Below, piece by piece: positions 45,536-54,960 of a DNA stretch of 64,000 bases; the first letter of the stretch is position 1, and each line of letters opens with the position of its first letter. Under the pieces are notes generated by a model, which was not told the origin of the DNA, ran no database searches, and worked only from the letters and a program-made list of their open reading frames with translations. The DNA is from CBDDCX01 sp965226925 (GTDB taxonomy: Bacteria > Gemmatimonadota > Gemmatimonadetes > Longimicrobiales > Gaopeijiaceae). The position numbers and the translations under genes are program-made. The stretch spans positions 372,001 to 436,000 of the forward strand of contig CBDDEN010000011.1 in the NCBI GenBank assembly GCA_965226925.1, read 5' to 3'.

Positions 45536-45991
45536 CTACTGCACGTCCTTCAGGGTAACCCGAAACACCAATGTGGAATTGGCGGGAATCCCGGCGACGA
45601 CCTGATCTCCATAGGCGAGCGCAGGGGGAATCACGAGGGTGCGAGTACCCCCCACCCGCATGCCCCGGATGCCTTCGTCGACGCCGTCGATCAGTTGACC
45701 GGCCCCGATACTCAACGGGGCGTCCGTTCCGGCATCGAACATGGCTCCATTCGGTAGCCAGCCCGCGTAGTCCACGACCGCCACGTCACCGGCCTCCACG
45801 ACGGCTCCGTCACCGACGGTCAAGTCTTGCAGATAGAGGCCGCTGGCCGTACGCGTCATGGCCGAGATATCGATCTCGAGCTCGTCCACGAACTCGATGT
45901 CCTCGGGGGCCACGACGGAATCCCCGCAGGCCACCCACGCGAGAACCATCAACAAGGGCAAGAACGCCCGGACCAACCGGCTATCGGTCAT
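45536..45991 (-). CDS. FKBP-type peptidyl-prolyl isomerase lipoprotein
   Basis: 151 residues. Signal sequence with lipobox AWVAC, then an FKBP domain: DVAVVDYAGWLPNGAMFDAG, LIDGVDEGIRGMRVGGTRTL, IPPALAYGDQ, ANSTLVFRVTLKDVQ. It would assist folding of periplasmic proteins near proline bonds. It stands alone, separated from the RND operon by about 245 bases in which I see only the operon promoter. Confidence 0.92.
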   Translation of the reverse strand: MTDSRLVRAFLPLLMVLAWVACGDSVVAPEDIEFVDELEIDISAMTRTASGLYLQDLTVGDGAVVEAGDVAVVDYAGWLPNGAMFDAGTDAPLSIGAGQLIDGVDEGIRGMRVGGTRTLVIPPALAYGDQVVAGIPANSTLVFRVTLKDVQ

Positions 45992-46154
45992 TCACCTGAC
46001 TCCAGTTTGTTTTGCGGCCCATATCCCCGGCCTGAACGCGGCACAAGCAGGGACCCGTCGCTTGCAACGACGACCGGCGCGTGTGCCCTCCAACGATGGA
46101 ACACGCACCCGGGACCCCATGATCCCGAAGTAAGGATACGACAGATCCGCGCGA

Positions 46155-47130
46155 CTATGTCGCGGGACGTTCGAAAACGATCGTGCCGTCCACCATCGTG
46201 AGCAAGACACGCAGGTCCCTCAAGCGCGATCCATCGACCTCGAGAGGGTTGTCTTCGAGGACCGCAAGGTCGGCAAGATACCCGACCTTGATCCGCCCCT
46301 TGTAGTCCTCCTCACCGGCCACCCAGGCGTTGTTAACGGTGTACGCCTTGAGGGCCGACTCGGCGCTGATTCGCTCCTGAGGAAACCAGCCGCCCTCAGG
46401 CTGTCCGTCCATGGTCTGACGTGTGACCGCTGCGTACATGCCCTGCAGCGGGTTCGAGGTGTCCCAGGCGGCGTTGGTTCCGGGCCAGTCACTCCCGAAG
46501 GACAACAGCACCCCCGCATCCTCGAGCGTCTTGAAGGCATAGGCCCACCTGCCACGCTCCCCGATGCGCTCCTCCATCCACCGCATGTCGTCGATGGTGT
46601 GGTAAGGCTGCATCTCGGCAATGATGCCCATCTCAGCCTCGCGCCTTGCCGTCTCCGGACCGGAGATTACTTGGTTGTGGATGATGGCGAAGCGACGTCC
46701 CTCTCGAGGCCCGTTGACGTCGATGACCTTCTGGAAGATGTCCAGGATCGAGTCGATGGCGACGTCGCCGATTGCGTGCACGCGCGGATTGTAGCCGGCC
46801 GAGTCCGCCCCGAAGACGAGTCGTTCCATGTTGCCCGCCGGATCGAATCCGGATCCGTCATCGGTCACATAACCCGTGTTGGTGATGTTCCTCCACGACC
46901 CGCGCACTCCTGTAGTCAAGTAGGGCTCGGCGAACCGCGCGGAGGAGCTTCCCATGATGCCGTCCACGAACCCCTTCAGGCCCTGGTAACGGATCCACTC
47001 GTCCCCGAATCCGTCGACGATTCCGGCGTCGCGCATTTCGTCCCAAGTGTCCAGGACCAACCGCATGTTCACACGGGCCGTCAGTTCACCCCGCTTCCGG
47101 AGGTTGTGGTAAACCTCGACCTGACTCGGG
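46155..47130 (-). pseudogene. 3' part of a YtcJ-like amidohydrolase gene interrupted by an IS256-type element
   Basis: Encodes the C-terminal 321 residues of a large metal-dependent amidohydrolase: VHAIGDVAIDSILDIFQ, RFAIIHNQVI, LLSFGSDWPGTN (metal-site Asp) and the final strand LAVLEDNPLEVDG. The reading frame continues without a break through the 9-10 base target duplication at 47121-47130 into the IS, and rejoins the 5' part at 48586 exactly in frame. A GTG at 47072 could start a fragment, but it lacks the HxH metal site. Confidence 0.9.
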
Positions 47131-48585
47131 ATGGTGTCCCGCTGACAGTTGAAGGTGGTGGCTCCGGAGAGTCTCCTTGTTAGCCTGCCTTTCTCATTTC
47201 GGCAACCGGTTCATGGTCGTCGAGGTGGGCCCTGAGCATCCAGAGCTGGTGGTAGCCGATGATCCTCCGGTAGCTCTTCTCGGTCTCCACGAACGAGGCC
47301 GCAGCCCAGCGCAAGGCCATCGCTCCGTTCTTCCAGTGGGTCACCCTGCGGGTCTTCTGTCTTACGCCCGAGTGGGTGCTGTCGATCAGGTTGGTCGAGC
47401 CCAGGCACTTCCTCAGCCGCGGCGGGAGGCCGAGCCGGTTGATCGTGAACATCTCGCTGAGGCCTTCGCGTAGGCTGGCCGAGGCCGAGGGGTGGTCGCG
47501 CTCGAGCCATCGGGCGAGCTGCTCGAGCTTCTGCTCGCCCTGCTTCGCGTCCAGCTTCATCGCCGCCCGGAACGCCGCCTTCACCTGAGGATGCTGATCC
47601 TTCGGCAGATGACCCAGCACGTTGCGGAGCTTGTGGTTGCGGCAGCGCTGGATGGGGTGACGTTGGCCGAACACCTTCTCGATCGCCTTCCTGAGCGCTT
47701 TCGAGCCATCGATCACGAACAGCCGCCGCCTGCCCGGGTCCAGGCCGCGCTCGACCAGATCCTCTAGGAGCGCGCTGGTCACCTCGGCGTTCTCACTCGC
47801 TCCTTCCCTCACGCCCAGCACGTGCTTCTTTCCGTCTGAGTCCACGCCTACCGCAGCAAGCACGTGGTGCGAGCCCATCTGGATCCCGTCCAGGTAGATC
47901 ACCAGGAGGTCCCACGCATCCAGCCGGCGCTCCATCAGCTCCTTCAGCACGCGCTCCGAGGCCTCGACCGTCTCACGGCTCACCGCCGACTTGCTCACCC
48001 CGACCGTGTCGGCCATCTCACCGATCACACGGCCGTACTTCCGCGTGCTCACCCCCGCCATCAGGACCTCGAGCATCCGATCCGCCACGGCGCCCGGTCT
48101 CCGCATCGCTGCGTACGCCGGCACCTCGACCTCGCCACCCTCCCCGGCGCCCCGGCGCCTGAGCCGTGGCCGCTCCACACGCACCTTCCGGTCCGACAGG
48201 TAAACCACACCACCCTGCCGGCCATACCACACCGTGTCGTCTTCCGCTCGTGACCGACCTGCCTGCTTCACGCCTGCCACACCCTCGGCGCTCATCTCCA
48301 GCACCGCTTCGATCGTCGCTCGTCCCATCACCTGGATGACTTCGTCGATCGCGACCTCCGTCTGCTCCACGAGCTCAAGCATCGGAAGCAGAAACTGCCC
48401 CTCCCGCTTCAGGAACTCCCTGATCGCGCGCTTGTCCGCCCGATCCCTTACCTCGTACGTTCTCTTCATCGTGGTGGCTCCGTGTTGGGGTTTTTGCCTA
48501 CCCGAGCCTATCGGCCCGGGACCCCCGGAGCCACCACTTTTCTTTCTCCCCTATCAGGAACCTTCAACTACGGTTGGGACAGCTT
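47131..48585. mobile_element. IS256-family insertion sequence
   Basis: 1455 bases between two copies of CTGACTCGGG (47121-47130 and 48586-48595), the target duplication. Termini are imperfect inverted repeats: ATGGTGTCCC.. at 47131 and AAGCTGTCCC.. read inward from 48585, both reaching AGTTGAAGG at about base 17-25; a further repeat GTGGTGGCTCCGG lies inside. One transposase gene. The boundaries are set by the interrupted gene, which becomes continuous when the element and one duplication are removed. Confidence 0.9.
47180..48469 (-). CDS. IS256-family (Mutator-type) transposase
   Basis: 429 residues, full length for the family. DDE catalytic residues lie in IYLDGIQMGSHHV (first Asp), LFVIDGSKALRKAI (second Asp) and the C-terminal helix region with WKNGAMALRWAAASFVETE; RCRNHKLRNV is the conserved C/H motif after the second Asp. 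The N-terminal DNA-binding region includes LEMSAEGVAGVKQAGRSR. No frameshift, so the element may be active. Confidence 0.94.
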   Translation of the reverse strand: MKRTYEVRDRADKRAIREFLKREGQFLLPMLELVEQTEVAIDEVIQVMGRATIEAVLEMSAEGVAGVKQAGRSRAEDDTVWYGRQGGVVYLSDRKVRVERPRLRRRGAGEGGEVEVPAYAAMRRPGAVADRMLEVLMAGVSTRKYGRVIGEMADTVGVSKSAVSRETVEASERVLKELMERRLDAWDLLVIYLDGIQMGSHHVLAAVGVDSDGKKHVLGVREGASENAEVTSALLEDLVERGLDPGRRRLFVIDGSKALRKAIEKVFGQRHPIQRCRNHKLRNVLGHLPKDQHPQVKAAFRAAMKLDAKQGEQKLEQLARWLERDHPSASASLREGLSEMFTINRLGLPPRLRKCLGSTNLIDSTHSGVRQKTRRVTHWKNGAMALRWAAASFVETEKSYRRIIGYHQLWMLRAHLDDHEPVAEMRKAG

Positions 48586-49392
48586 CTGACTCGGGGGGGT
48601 GATGTCGAAAAAGGTCGTCACACCGTGCTCCGCCAAGCGGGCCAAGGCCACCCTGGCCTCGGCCAGGCGCTGCTCCATGGTTTTTTCGGGGATGGACCTC
48701 CGGATCCGAGCCGCCGTTTCCGAATCGAGTCGACCCGTCGGCACCCCGTTCTCGCACTCCACGCCTTGCCACGCGCAGTCGGCGCCCACGGCGTCCAACG
48801 CGGCGCCGTTCGCCACATACTGGGATCGGTCCCAGTTCCAAATCAGCGCCGGGTTTCGAGAAGAAACCGGGTCGATCGCCGTGCGATCTGGCCGAAACAA
48901 CGATGCGGGCTTGTCGAGGTCCTTCCCCCGGCCCGTCGAGCTTGGGGCCCACTGTTCATACGCTCCCCAACTTCCGCCCGTCATCCAGGCGCCGTCCGGC
49001 AGCCGCGCGGCAGCCGCGCGGACTTCGGCCACCAATCCCTCTTCGTCCGAGACTTCGAGCAGGTTGATCCCGAGTAGCAGCTCTCCCGCCCGGTTGAAGT
49101 GGGTGTGGTTGTCGATGAACCCGGAAGAAAGAAAGCGGCCGTCCAAAGCGATGACGCGGGTCTCGCTGCCCCGGAACGAAGCGACGTCCTCGTCCGAACC
49201 GACGGCGACGATGCGGTTGCCGGTGACCGCTACGGCCTCCGCCCACGGATCGGCGTCGTCGCCTGTCCAAATGCGCCCGCCGCTGAAGATCACGTCCGCC
49301 TCCTGAGCCCCGAGGTCCACAGGGAACGAGAGGCCCAGGGCGAACAGGAATATCCATGAAAACCGGGGCGATACGCCCGAACGGTGGCTCAT
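48586..49392 (-). pseudogene. 5' part of the interrupted YtcJ-like amidohydrolase gene
   Basis: From the ATG at 49392 (GGAG eight bases before it): signal peptide (FSWIFLFALGLSFPVDLGAQ), then the amidohydrolase 3 start VIFSGGRIWTGDDADPWAEA and metal motif SSGFIDNHTHF (HxH). The frame enters the IS after PPSQ and stops at 48568. Joined to the 3' part it would give about 590 residues, normal for YtcJ-like enzymes. The disruption is thus recent: no other damage is visible in either part. Confidence 0.9.
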
Positions 49393-49561
49393 AGCCGTCT
49401 CCACTGAAGAATCCAGATGTGTCTCTGACTCTACGAGGCCCGAACAGGGGGAGCAAGACGGCGGATGTGGTGTTAGACATTCGTCACAGTCGAGCCCCCG
49501 GGGCCCTGCGGCACGGTCGTTCGGGAGCTCCGGCGAGCATGCGAAAGAGGGGGGGTTGAAG

Positions 49562-50370
49562 ATGATCGTACGGCGACGACCACGGGGTCGTTGGTTCCTG
49601 ATCGTCGCCGCTACGGCGGTTGCGGTCTTTCCTCCGGGCTCGGTCTCCCAAACGGCGCCTCAGAGCGACGCTTACGCGGTCCGGCTCATCGGCACGTGGA
49701 TCGAAGCTCTGGGGGGCATGGACCAGTTGGAGTCACTGGTGGCGGCCCGCTTCACCCTGACCACCGAGATGTACGATGCTTCGTCGGGGAGGCTGCGCAG
49801 AATCCGTCCGAGATATGTGACCGTCGATCAGGGCCCCGGAGTGCTGGCGGCGCGGATCGAACGCTGGGAGGGAGACGACTTCATCGTCCAGATGTGGGAC
49901 GGACGGACGGCCCAGGCCTTCGCGAACGGCCTGCCTCTCACTTCGAGCGATCGCGATGAACAGGAAGTGGCGTATGTCGCCGGTGAAGTAAACTACTGGA
50001 TTCGCCTGCCCAGGAAGCTCAAGGATCCGGGTGTCTTCCTGCACTACGACGGCGTGGATTCTTCGGGGCGTCATACGATCAGGGTGACCTTCGGTGCGCA
50101 GGTAGGGGATCACCAGGACGTGTACTTCTACTACTTCGTCGACGGACGCGTCTGGCCCGTTCAGGTCGACTATCGGGAGGAAGGCACCGACCACGTCGAA
50201 CACACACGTGGGAAGACATCCGTGGTGTGGACGGTTACTACTACGTGGGCGCCCGGGTCCATTTCGATGACCGAGGGCGGATCTTCAAGATCATCCGGAC
50301 GCACGACGTCGAGACCAACCCCACCCTGGCGCCCTGGTTCTTCTCGGAGTTGGACGGACCGGGCGGTTGA
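49562..50370 (+). CDS. Secreted protein of unknown function, frameshifted
   Basis: Signal peptide (about 1-30), then a beta-rich domain reminiscent of LolA/LolB-like folds (LIGTWIEALGGMDQLESLVA, YVTVDQGPGVLAARIERWEG). The frame shifts at about 50209: restoring one base after CACACACG gives WEDIRGVDGYYYVGARVHFD and a natural end, APWFFSELDGPGG, at 50370; uncorrected translation runs on to 50431 with unrelated residues. ATG at 49562 follows a GAGGGGGGG ribosome site. No family assigned. Confidence 0.65.
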
Positions 50371-50450
50371 CCCCTCCGGGGCGAACCACGCTCAGGGGGA
50401 TGAACACGGCCCCGTGGTGGCCGTCCCCTAACGCTTCGTCGTCGGGCTCA

Positions 50451-51206
50451 TCAGTCGCCGCGCGGACTCCGCAGCGAGGCCACGATGAGGTCGCGATTGA
50501 GTCGGGCGATGTACTTCACGCCGATTCCCTTCGGGCAAGCCACCTCGCACGCACCGTGATTCGTGCAGTTTCCGAAGCCCTCCGCGTCGTGCGTACCGAC
50601 CATGCTCAACGCGCGGGAGTCCCGCTCCGGCTGTCCCTGAGGCAGTAGCCCCAAGTGGGAGATCTTGGCGGCCGTGAACAGCATGGCCGAGGCATTGGGG
50701 CAAGCGGCCACACACGCCCCGCAGCCGATGCAGGTGGCCGCGTCCATGGCGTCGTCCGCCTTGTCTTTCTCGATCGGGACCGAATTGGCGTCCGGGGCGC
50801 TGCCCGTCCGGATCGAAATGAAGCCGCCCGCTTCGATGATGCGGTCGAAGGGCGACCGGTCCACCACCAGGTCCTTCAGGATGGGAAAAGCCGTCGCGCG
50901 CCACGGCTCGATCCAGATTTCGTCACCGTCCCTGAACTTCCGCATGTGCAACTGACATGTGGTCGTCATGGTCTTGGGACCGTGAGGCACTCCGTTGATC
51001 ATCATCCCGCATGCACCGCAGATTCCCTCGCGACAGTCGTGCTCGAACGCGATCGGCTCCGCTCCGGCTTTGGTGAGAGCTTCATTCACCTCGTCGAGCA
51101 TCTCCAGGAAGGACATGTCCGGACTGACGTCGCTCGCCTGGTGGGTCTCGAAGGCGCCCGCCTGATCGGGCCCCGCCTGCCGCCAGACATGGAGCGTGAG
51201 GTTCAT
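50451..51206 (-). CDS. sdhB: Succinate dehydrogenase/fumarate reductase iron-sulfur subunit
   Basis: 251 residues. [2Fe-2S] cluster in the N-terminal half (DCREGICGACGMMING plus a later Cys, TTTCQLHM), then CIGCGACVAACP, and the later Cys in GFGNCTNHGACEVACPKGI for the [4Fe-4S] and [3Fe-4S] clusters. It passes electrons from SdhA to the quinone site in SdhC at the cytoplasmic face of the inner membrane. Start ATG overlaps the sdhA stop (TGATG). Confidence 0.95.
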   Translation of the reverse strand: MNLTLHVWRQAGPDQAGAFETHQASDVSPDMSFLEMLDEVNEALTKAGAEPIAFEHDCREGICGACGMMINGVPHGPKTMTTTCQLHMRKFRDGDEIWIEPWRATAFPILKDLVVDRSPFDRIIEAGGFISIRTGSAPDANSVPIEKDKADDAMDAATCIGCGACVAACPNASAMLFTAAKISHLGLLPQGQPERDSRALSMVGTHDAEGFGNCTNHGACEVACPKGIGVKYIARLNRDLIVASLRSPRGD

Positions 51207-53122
51207 CACTTGTAGCTCCTCTGCGACAGCGGGACGTACTCGAACTCCAAGGCCTCCCGGTGACGGGCCGGCGCGTTGCCTTCGCCCCGATGCTCCCAAA
51301 CGGCGACGTGCGTGAAATTTTCGTCATCTCTTCGCGCCTCTCCCCCGTCCGTCGTGTGCTCCGAGCGATAGTGCGCCCCGCACGACTCGTCCCTCGCGAG
51401 GGCGTCGTGACACATGGTCTCGGCGAATTCCAGAAAGTCGGCGACCCTTCCCTCCTTCTCCAGCGACTGGTTCAGCGTCTCAGCGCTGCCCGGCACGCAG
51501 ACATCACGCCAGAAGCGTTCTCGGATCTCGGGGATTGCGGCCAAGGCCTCGCTCAGACCCTCGGCGCGCCGCTCCATGCCGCAGCGGTTCCACATGAGGT
51601 GACCCAGCTCCTGGTGGAATTCGTCGACGGTCCGCGACCCCCGGGACTCGAGGAGCCTACGCGTCTTTTCGTGTATTCCCTTCTCGACGCTACGGAACTC
51701 CGCTGCCTCCGGGCTCACTCCGTTGTCGTGCTTGGTGCGGGCGAGGTAGTTCCCGATCGTCATAGGTAGTATGAAGTACCCGTCCGCCAGGCCCTGCATC
51801 AGCGCGCTGGCACCGAGACGGTTGGCCCCGTGATCCGAGAAGTTGGCCTCTCCGATGACGAACAGACCCGGCACGGTACTGTGAAGGTCATAGTCGACCC
51901 ACAGGCCGCCCATGGTGTAGTGAGGCGCCGGATAGATCCGCATGGGCACACGGTAGGGGTCCTCTCCGGTGATGTTCTCGTACATCTCGAAGAGATTGCC
52001 GTAGCGCTCGCTGATCGTATCTCGCCCGAGACGGTCGATGGAGTGTGAGAAGTCGAGGAACACTCCGTTACGGAGGGACCCGGCACCATGCCCCGCATCG
52101 ACCATCTCCTTGGCCCGCCGCGACGCCACGTCGCGGGGCACCAGGTTTCCGAAGCTGGGATACATGCGCTCCAGGTAGTAATCCCGTTCACCCTCCGGAA
52201 TGTCACCTGGTGCCCGCCCGTCTCCCTCCTTCTCCGACGCCCAGATGCGGCCGTCGTTTCTCAGCGACTCGCTCATCAGCGTGAGCTTCGACTGATACTC
52301 CCCGGCCGGCGGAATACAGGTCGGGTGAATCTGCGTGAAGCACGGGTTCGCGAAGCCCGCACCTCGCTTGTGAGCTCTCCACGTGGCCGTGACGTTGCAG
52401 GCCTTGGCATTGGTCGAGAGGTAGAAGACGTTGGAGTAACCTCCCGTCGCCAGGACCACCACGTCGCCAGTATGCGACTCCACCTTCCCGCTCACCAGGT
52501 CGCGCGTGACGATCCCACGGGCCTCTCCCTCGACGAGCACCATATCGAGCATCTCGTGACGCGTGTGCATCTGGACCATTCCGCTGTGCACGGCGCGTTG
52601 TAGAGCTTGGTAGGCTCCCAAGAGCAGTTGCTGCCCCGTCTGTCCACGGGCGTAGAAGGTTCGGGATACCTGAGCACCGCCGAAGGATCGGTTGGCCAGC
52701 AGCCCCCCGTATTCCCGGGCAAACGGGACGCCCTGGGCCACGGCCTGGTCGATGATGTTCTCGCTCACCTCGGCGAGCCGGTAGACGTTGGCCTCTCTCG
52801 ACCGGAAGTCTCCGCCCTTTACGGTGTCGTTGAACAACCGGTAGACGCTGTCCCCATCGTTCTGATAGTTCTTGGACGCGTTGATTCCGCCCTGGGCCGC
52901 GATGGAGTGGGCTCGTCTGGCGGAGTCGTGATAGGTGTACACCTTCACGCGGTAACCGAGTTCGGCCATGGTCGCCGCTGCCGCCGCTCCGGCCAGCCCC
53001 GTCCCCACGACGATGACCTCGTACCGTCTCTTGTTGGCCGGGTTCACCAGCTTCATGTCGAACTTGTGCCTGGTCCACTTCTGGTCGATGGGGCCGGCCG
53101 GGATCCCTGGATTCAGGTCCAT
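51206..53122 (-). CDS. sdhA: Succinate dehydrogenase/fumarate reductase flavoprotein subunit
   Basis: 638 residues. FAD-binding VIVVGTGLAGAAAAATMAEL, the flavin-linked His region RRAHSIAAQGGINA, the capping domain, and active-site residues in HPTCIPPAGEYQSKL and MRIYPAPHYTMGGLWVD. Oxidises succinate to fumarate in the TCA cycle. The long N-terminus before the FAD motif (LNPGIPAGPIDQKW) and the order sdhC-sdhA-sdhB are as in the single-anchor enzymes of Bacteroidota and relatives. Confidence 0.95.
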   Translation of the reverse strand: MDLNPGIPAGPIDQKWTRHKFDMKLVNPANKRRYEVIVVGTGLAGAAAAATMAELGYRVKVYTYHDSARRAHSIAAQGGINASKNYQNDGDSVYRLFNDTVKGGDFRSREANVYRLAEVSENIIDQAVAQGVPFAREYGGLLANRSFGGAQVSRTFYARGQTGQQLLLGAYQALQRAVHSGMVQMHTRHEMLDMVLVEGEARGIVTRDLVSGKVESHTGDVVVLATGGYSNVFYLSTNAKACNVTATWRAHKRGAGFANPCFTQIHPTCIPPAGEYQSKLTLMSESLRNDGRIWASEKEGDGRAPGDIPEGERDYYLERMYPSFGNLVPRDVASRRAKEMVDAGHGAGSLRNGVFLDFSHSIDRLGRDTISERYGNLFEMYENITGEDPYRVPMRIYPAPHYTMGGLWVDYDLHSTVPGLFVIGEANFSDHGANRLGASALMQGLADGYFILPMTIGNYLARTKHDNGVSPEAAEFRSVEKGIHEKTRRLLESRGSRTVDEFHQELGHLMWNRCGMERRAEGLSEALAAIPEIRERFWRDVCVPGSAETLNQSLEKEGRVADFLEFAETMCHDALARDESCGAHYRSEHTTDGGEARRDDENFTHVAVWEHRGEGNAPARHREALEFEYVPLSQRSYK

Positions 53123-53135
53123 GGCTGCCGACTCC

Positions 53136-53828
53136 CTACCGGAGGATTCCTGTCAGTGCCGCCCACGGCACTGACAGGAATCCTCCTACCAAGACGAAAG
53201 TGAGCACGGCGGCTAGTGGGCGACGGACGTCGTCGTACCGAGGGTGGCTCGCGCCCAACGTCTGGAAGATGCTCCACAGGCCGTGGTAGAGGTGCAATCC
53301 GAGCGCCAGCGTCGCCACGGTGTAGGCCCCTACCACCAACGGGTTCTGGAAGCCGATGACCATGTTGCGATACACGGCGCCGTGCTGGAAGTCGGGATGG
53401 GCCACCCCCACCGTCAGGTGTAGCAGGTGGTAGACGATGTAGAGGAGAATGATGACACCACCCCACCGCATCGTTCGTGACGCGTACGTGAAGGAGATGG
53501 ACGCCTCTTTGGCGTAGCGAGTCGTTCGAGCCGACCGGCTCTGCAGATAGAGCTGCGTCGCCGCGGTGATGTGCATGCCGATCAGCGCCAGCATGAACAC
53601 GCGAATTCCCCACAGGCCGACTCCGGCGGGGAGTATGGGCTCACCGACCGTCCGCAGAAACTCGGCGTACTCGTCGATGTGGTGGATGCCGGCTTCGTTG
53701 GCGCCCAGGAAGGCCTTCAGGTTGCCGATCATATGACCGAACAACCAACCCACGATGACGAGACCCGACAGCGCCATGGTGGTCTTCTTCCCCACCGACG
53801 ACCCGTACAGTGTGCATACTCGACGCAT
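53136..53828 (-). CDS. sdhC: Succinate dehydrogenase cytochrome b subunit (single membrane anchor)
   Basis: 230 residues with five predicted helices and His ligands for two hemes (GWLFGHMIGNLKAF, LIGMHITAATQLYL, YIVYHLLHLTVG, GLHLYHGLWSIFQ), typical of the one-subunit anchors with dihaem b. ATG at 53828. The last 16 codons (GGFLSVPWAALTGILR) are encoded by a perfect 20-base inverted repeat. Located between mdh and sdhA on the same strand. Confidence 0.93.
   Translation of the reverse strand: MRRVCTLYGSSVGKKTTMALSGLVIVGWLFGHMIGNLKAFLGANEAGIHHIDEYAEFLRTVGEPILPAGVGLWGIRVFMLALIGMHITAATQLYLQSRSARTTRYAKEASISFTYASRTMRWGGVIILLYIVYHLLHLTVGVAHPDFQHGAVYRNMVIGFQNPLVVGAYTVATLALGLHLYHGLWSIFQTLGASHPRYDDVRRPLAAVLTFVLVGGFLSVPWAALTGILR
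53141..53186. repeat. Perfect 20-base inverted repeat in the 3' end of sdhC
   Basis: GGAGGATTCCTGTCAGTGCC (53141-53160), a six-base loop (GCCCAC), and its exact complement (53167-53186). Ends two bases before the sdhC stop codon and 19 bases before the sdhA ATG. It is not followed by a T run, so it is not a rho-independent terminator; it could stabilise mRNA or control sdhA translation. Confidence 0.9.
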
Positions 53829-53907
53829 GGTGTCTCCCACCGGTCCGCGTCGGCCGCGCTCCGGGCCGCGAGGGGCCGGGGCCGAAGCCCCAGCGGCCCC
53901 GAAGGCG

Positions 53908-54834
53908 TCAGCCGGCGAGAGTCTCCATGGTGCTCCGGACAGCCTGTGCGCTGCTCGACAACTCGGCGGCCTCGGCTTCGGTGAGCTCCACCTCGATGAT
54001 CTCCTGCAGCCCACCCTCGCCGAGCTTGCACGGAACACCGAGGAAGATGCCTTCGTGACCGTACTCGCCCTGGAGGTACGCGGCACACGGAAGGATGCGT
54101 CGCTTGTCTTTGACGATCGCCTCCGCCATCTGAACGGCGGCCGAAGACGGGGCGTAGTAGGCGCTTCCCGTCTTGAGGTGACCCACGATCTCGGCCCCTC
54201 CCTTCCGAGTGCGTGCGACCAGCGCCGCGATGCGATCCCCGCTCAGGAAGTGCGTCAAGGGGATCCCGGAGATGCTCGTCGAGGAGACGAGCGGCACCAT
54301 GGTGTCGCCGTGCCCTCCGAGAACCAGGGCCTGAATGTCCTCGACGCTCACGTCGAGCTCCAAGGCGATGAAGGAGCGGTACCGAGCCGTGTCCAGGACA
54401 CCCGCCATGCCGATCACGCGCTCGCGTGGGAAGCCCGTGGCCTGCATCGCCACGTACGACATGACGTCAAGCGGATTCGAGACCACGATGATGATGGAGT
54501 CGGGCGCCACCCTGGCGATCTCCTTTGAAACCGACTCAACAATCCCCGCGTTGGTCTTGAGAAGGTCGTCACGGCTCATGCCCGGTTTGCGTGCTATGCC
54601 CGCCGTAACGATGAAGATGCCGGAGCCGGCCGCCGCCTCGTAGTCGTTCGTGCCAATGATCCGGGAGTCGAACCCCTCGATCGGTGCGCTCTCCCACTGA
54701 TCGAGCCCCTTGCCCTGAGGGATGCCCTCGACGATGTCCACGAGGACGACTTGGCGGGCGAGCTCCTTCTCCGCCAATCTTTGGGCGCAGATTTCTCCCA
54801 CGTGGCCCGCACCCACGACGGTGATCTTATTCAC
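53908..54834 (-). CDS. mdh: Malate dehydrogenase
   Basis: 308 residues, LDH-like malate dehydrogenase (NAD-binding ITVVGAGHVGEICAQRLAE, Asp in VVLVDIVEG, IFIVTAGIARKPGMSRDDLL, catalytic pair in VIGMAGVLDTARYR and VLGGHGDTMVP). Converts malate to oxaloacetate in the TCA cycle. GTG start at 54834. It is 79 bases before sdhC, suggesting one TCA operon. Confidence 0.95.
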   Translation of the reverse strand: MNKITVVGAGHVGEICAQRLAEKELARQVVLVDIVEGIPQGKGLDQWESAPIEGFDSRIIGTNDYEAAAGSGIFIVTAGIARKPGMSRDDLLKTNAGIVESVSKEIARVAPDSIIIVVSNPLDVMSYVAMQATGFPRERVIGMAGVLDTARYRSFIALELDVSVEDIQALVLGGHGDTMVPLVSSTSISGIPLTHFLSGDRIAALVARTRKGGAEIVGHLKTGSAYYAPSSAAVQMAEAIVKDKRRILPCAAYLQGEYGHEGIFLGVPCKLGEGGLQEIIEVELTEAEAAELSSSAQAVRSTMETLAG

Positions 54835-54960
54835 TCTAATCCGACCATGATTGGAGGTATTTGCTTGGTTTTTCGGGGCGTTTGCCCCTTGCAAGTTACC
54901 CGACCGGTACCGAAAATTCCATGCCTCGGCGAACCCTCTCGAGCGGGCGAAGGGCCGGGG

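Noticed and set aside
46105..46140. tRNA-Pro-like fragment (on the minus strand CTTCGGGATCATGGGGTCC resembles an anticodon loop)
   Set aside because: The anticodon stem does not pair, and no acceptor, D or T arm can be built around it.
47158..48531. GTGGTGGCTCCGG repeats as the true ends of the IS
   Set aside because: The target duplication and the restored reading frame place the ends further out, at 47131 and 48585; these repeats are subterminal.
54872..54896. Hairpin GGGGC-GTTT-GCCCC as a terminator of moaA
   Set aside because: The T run is on the wrong side for the minus-strand transcript and the stem is only five base pairs.
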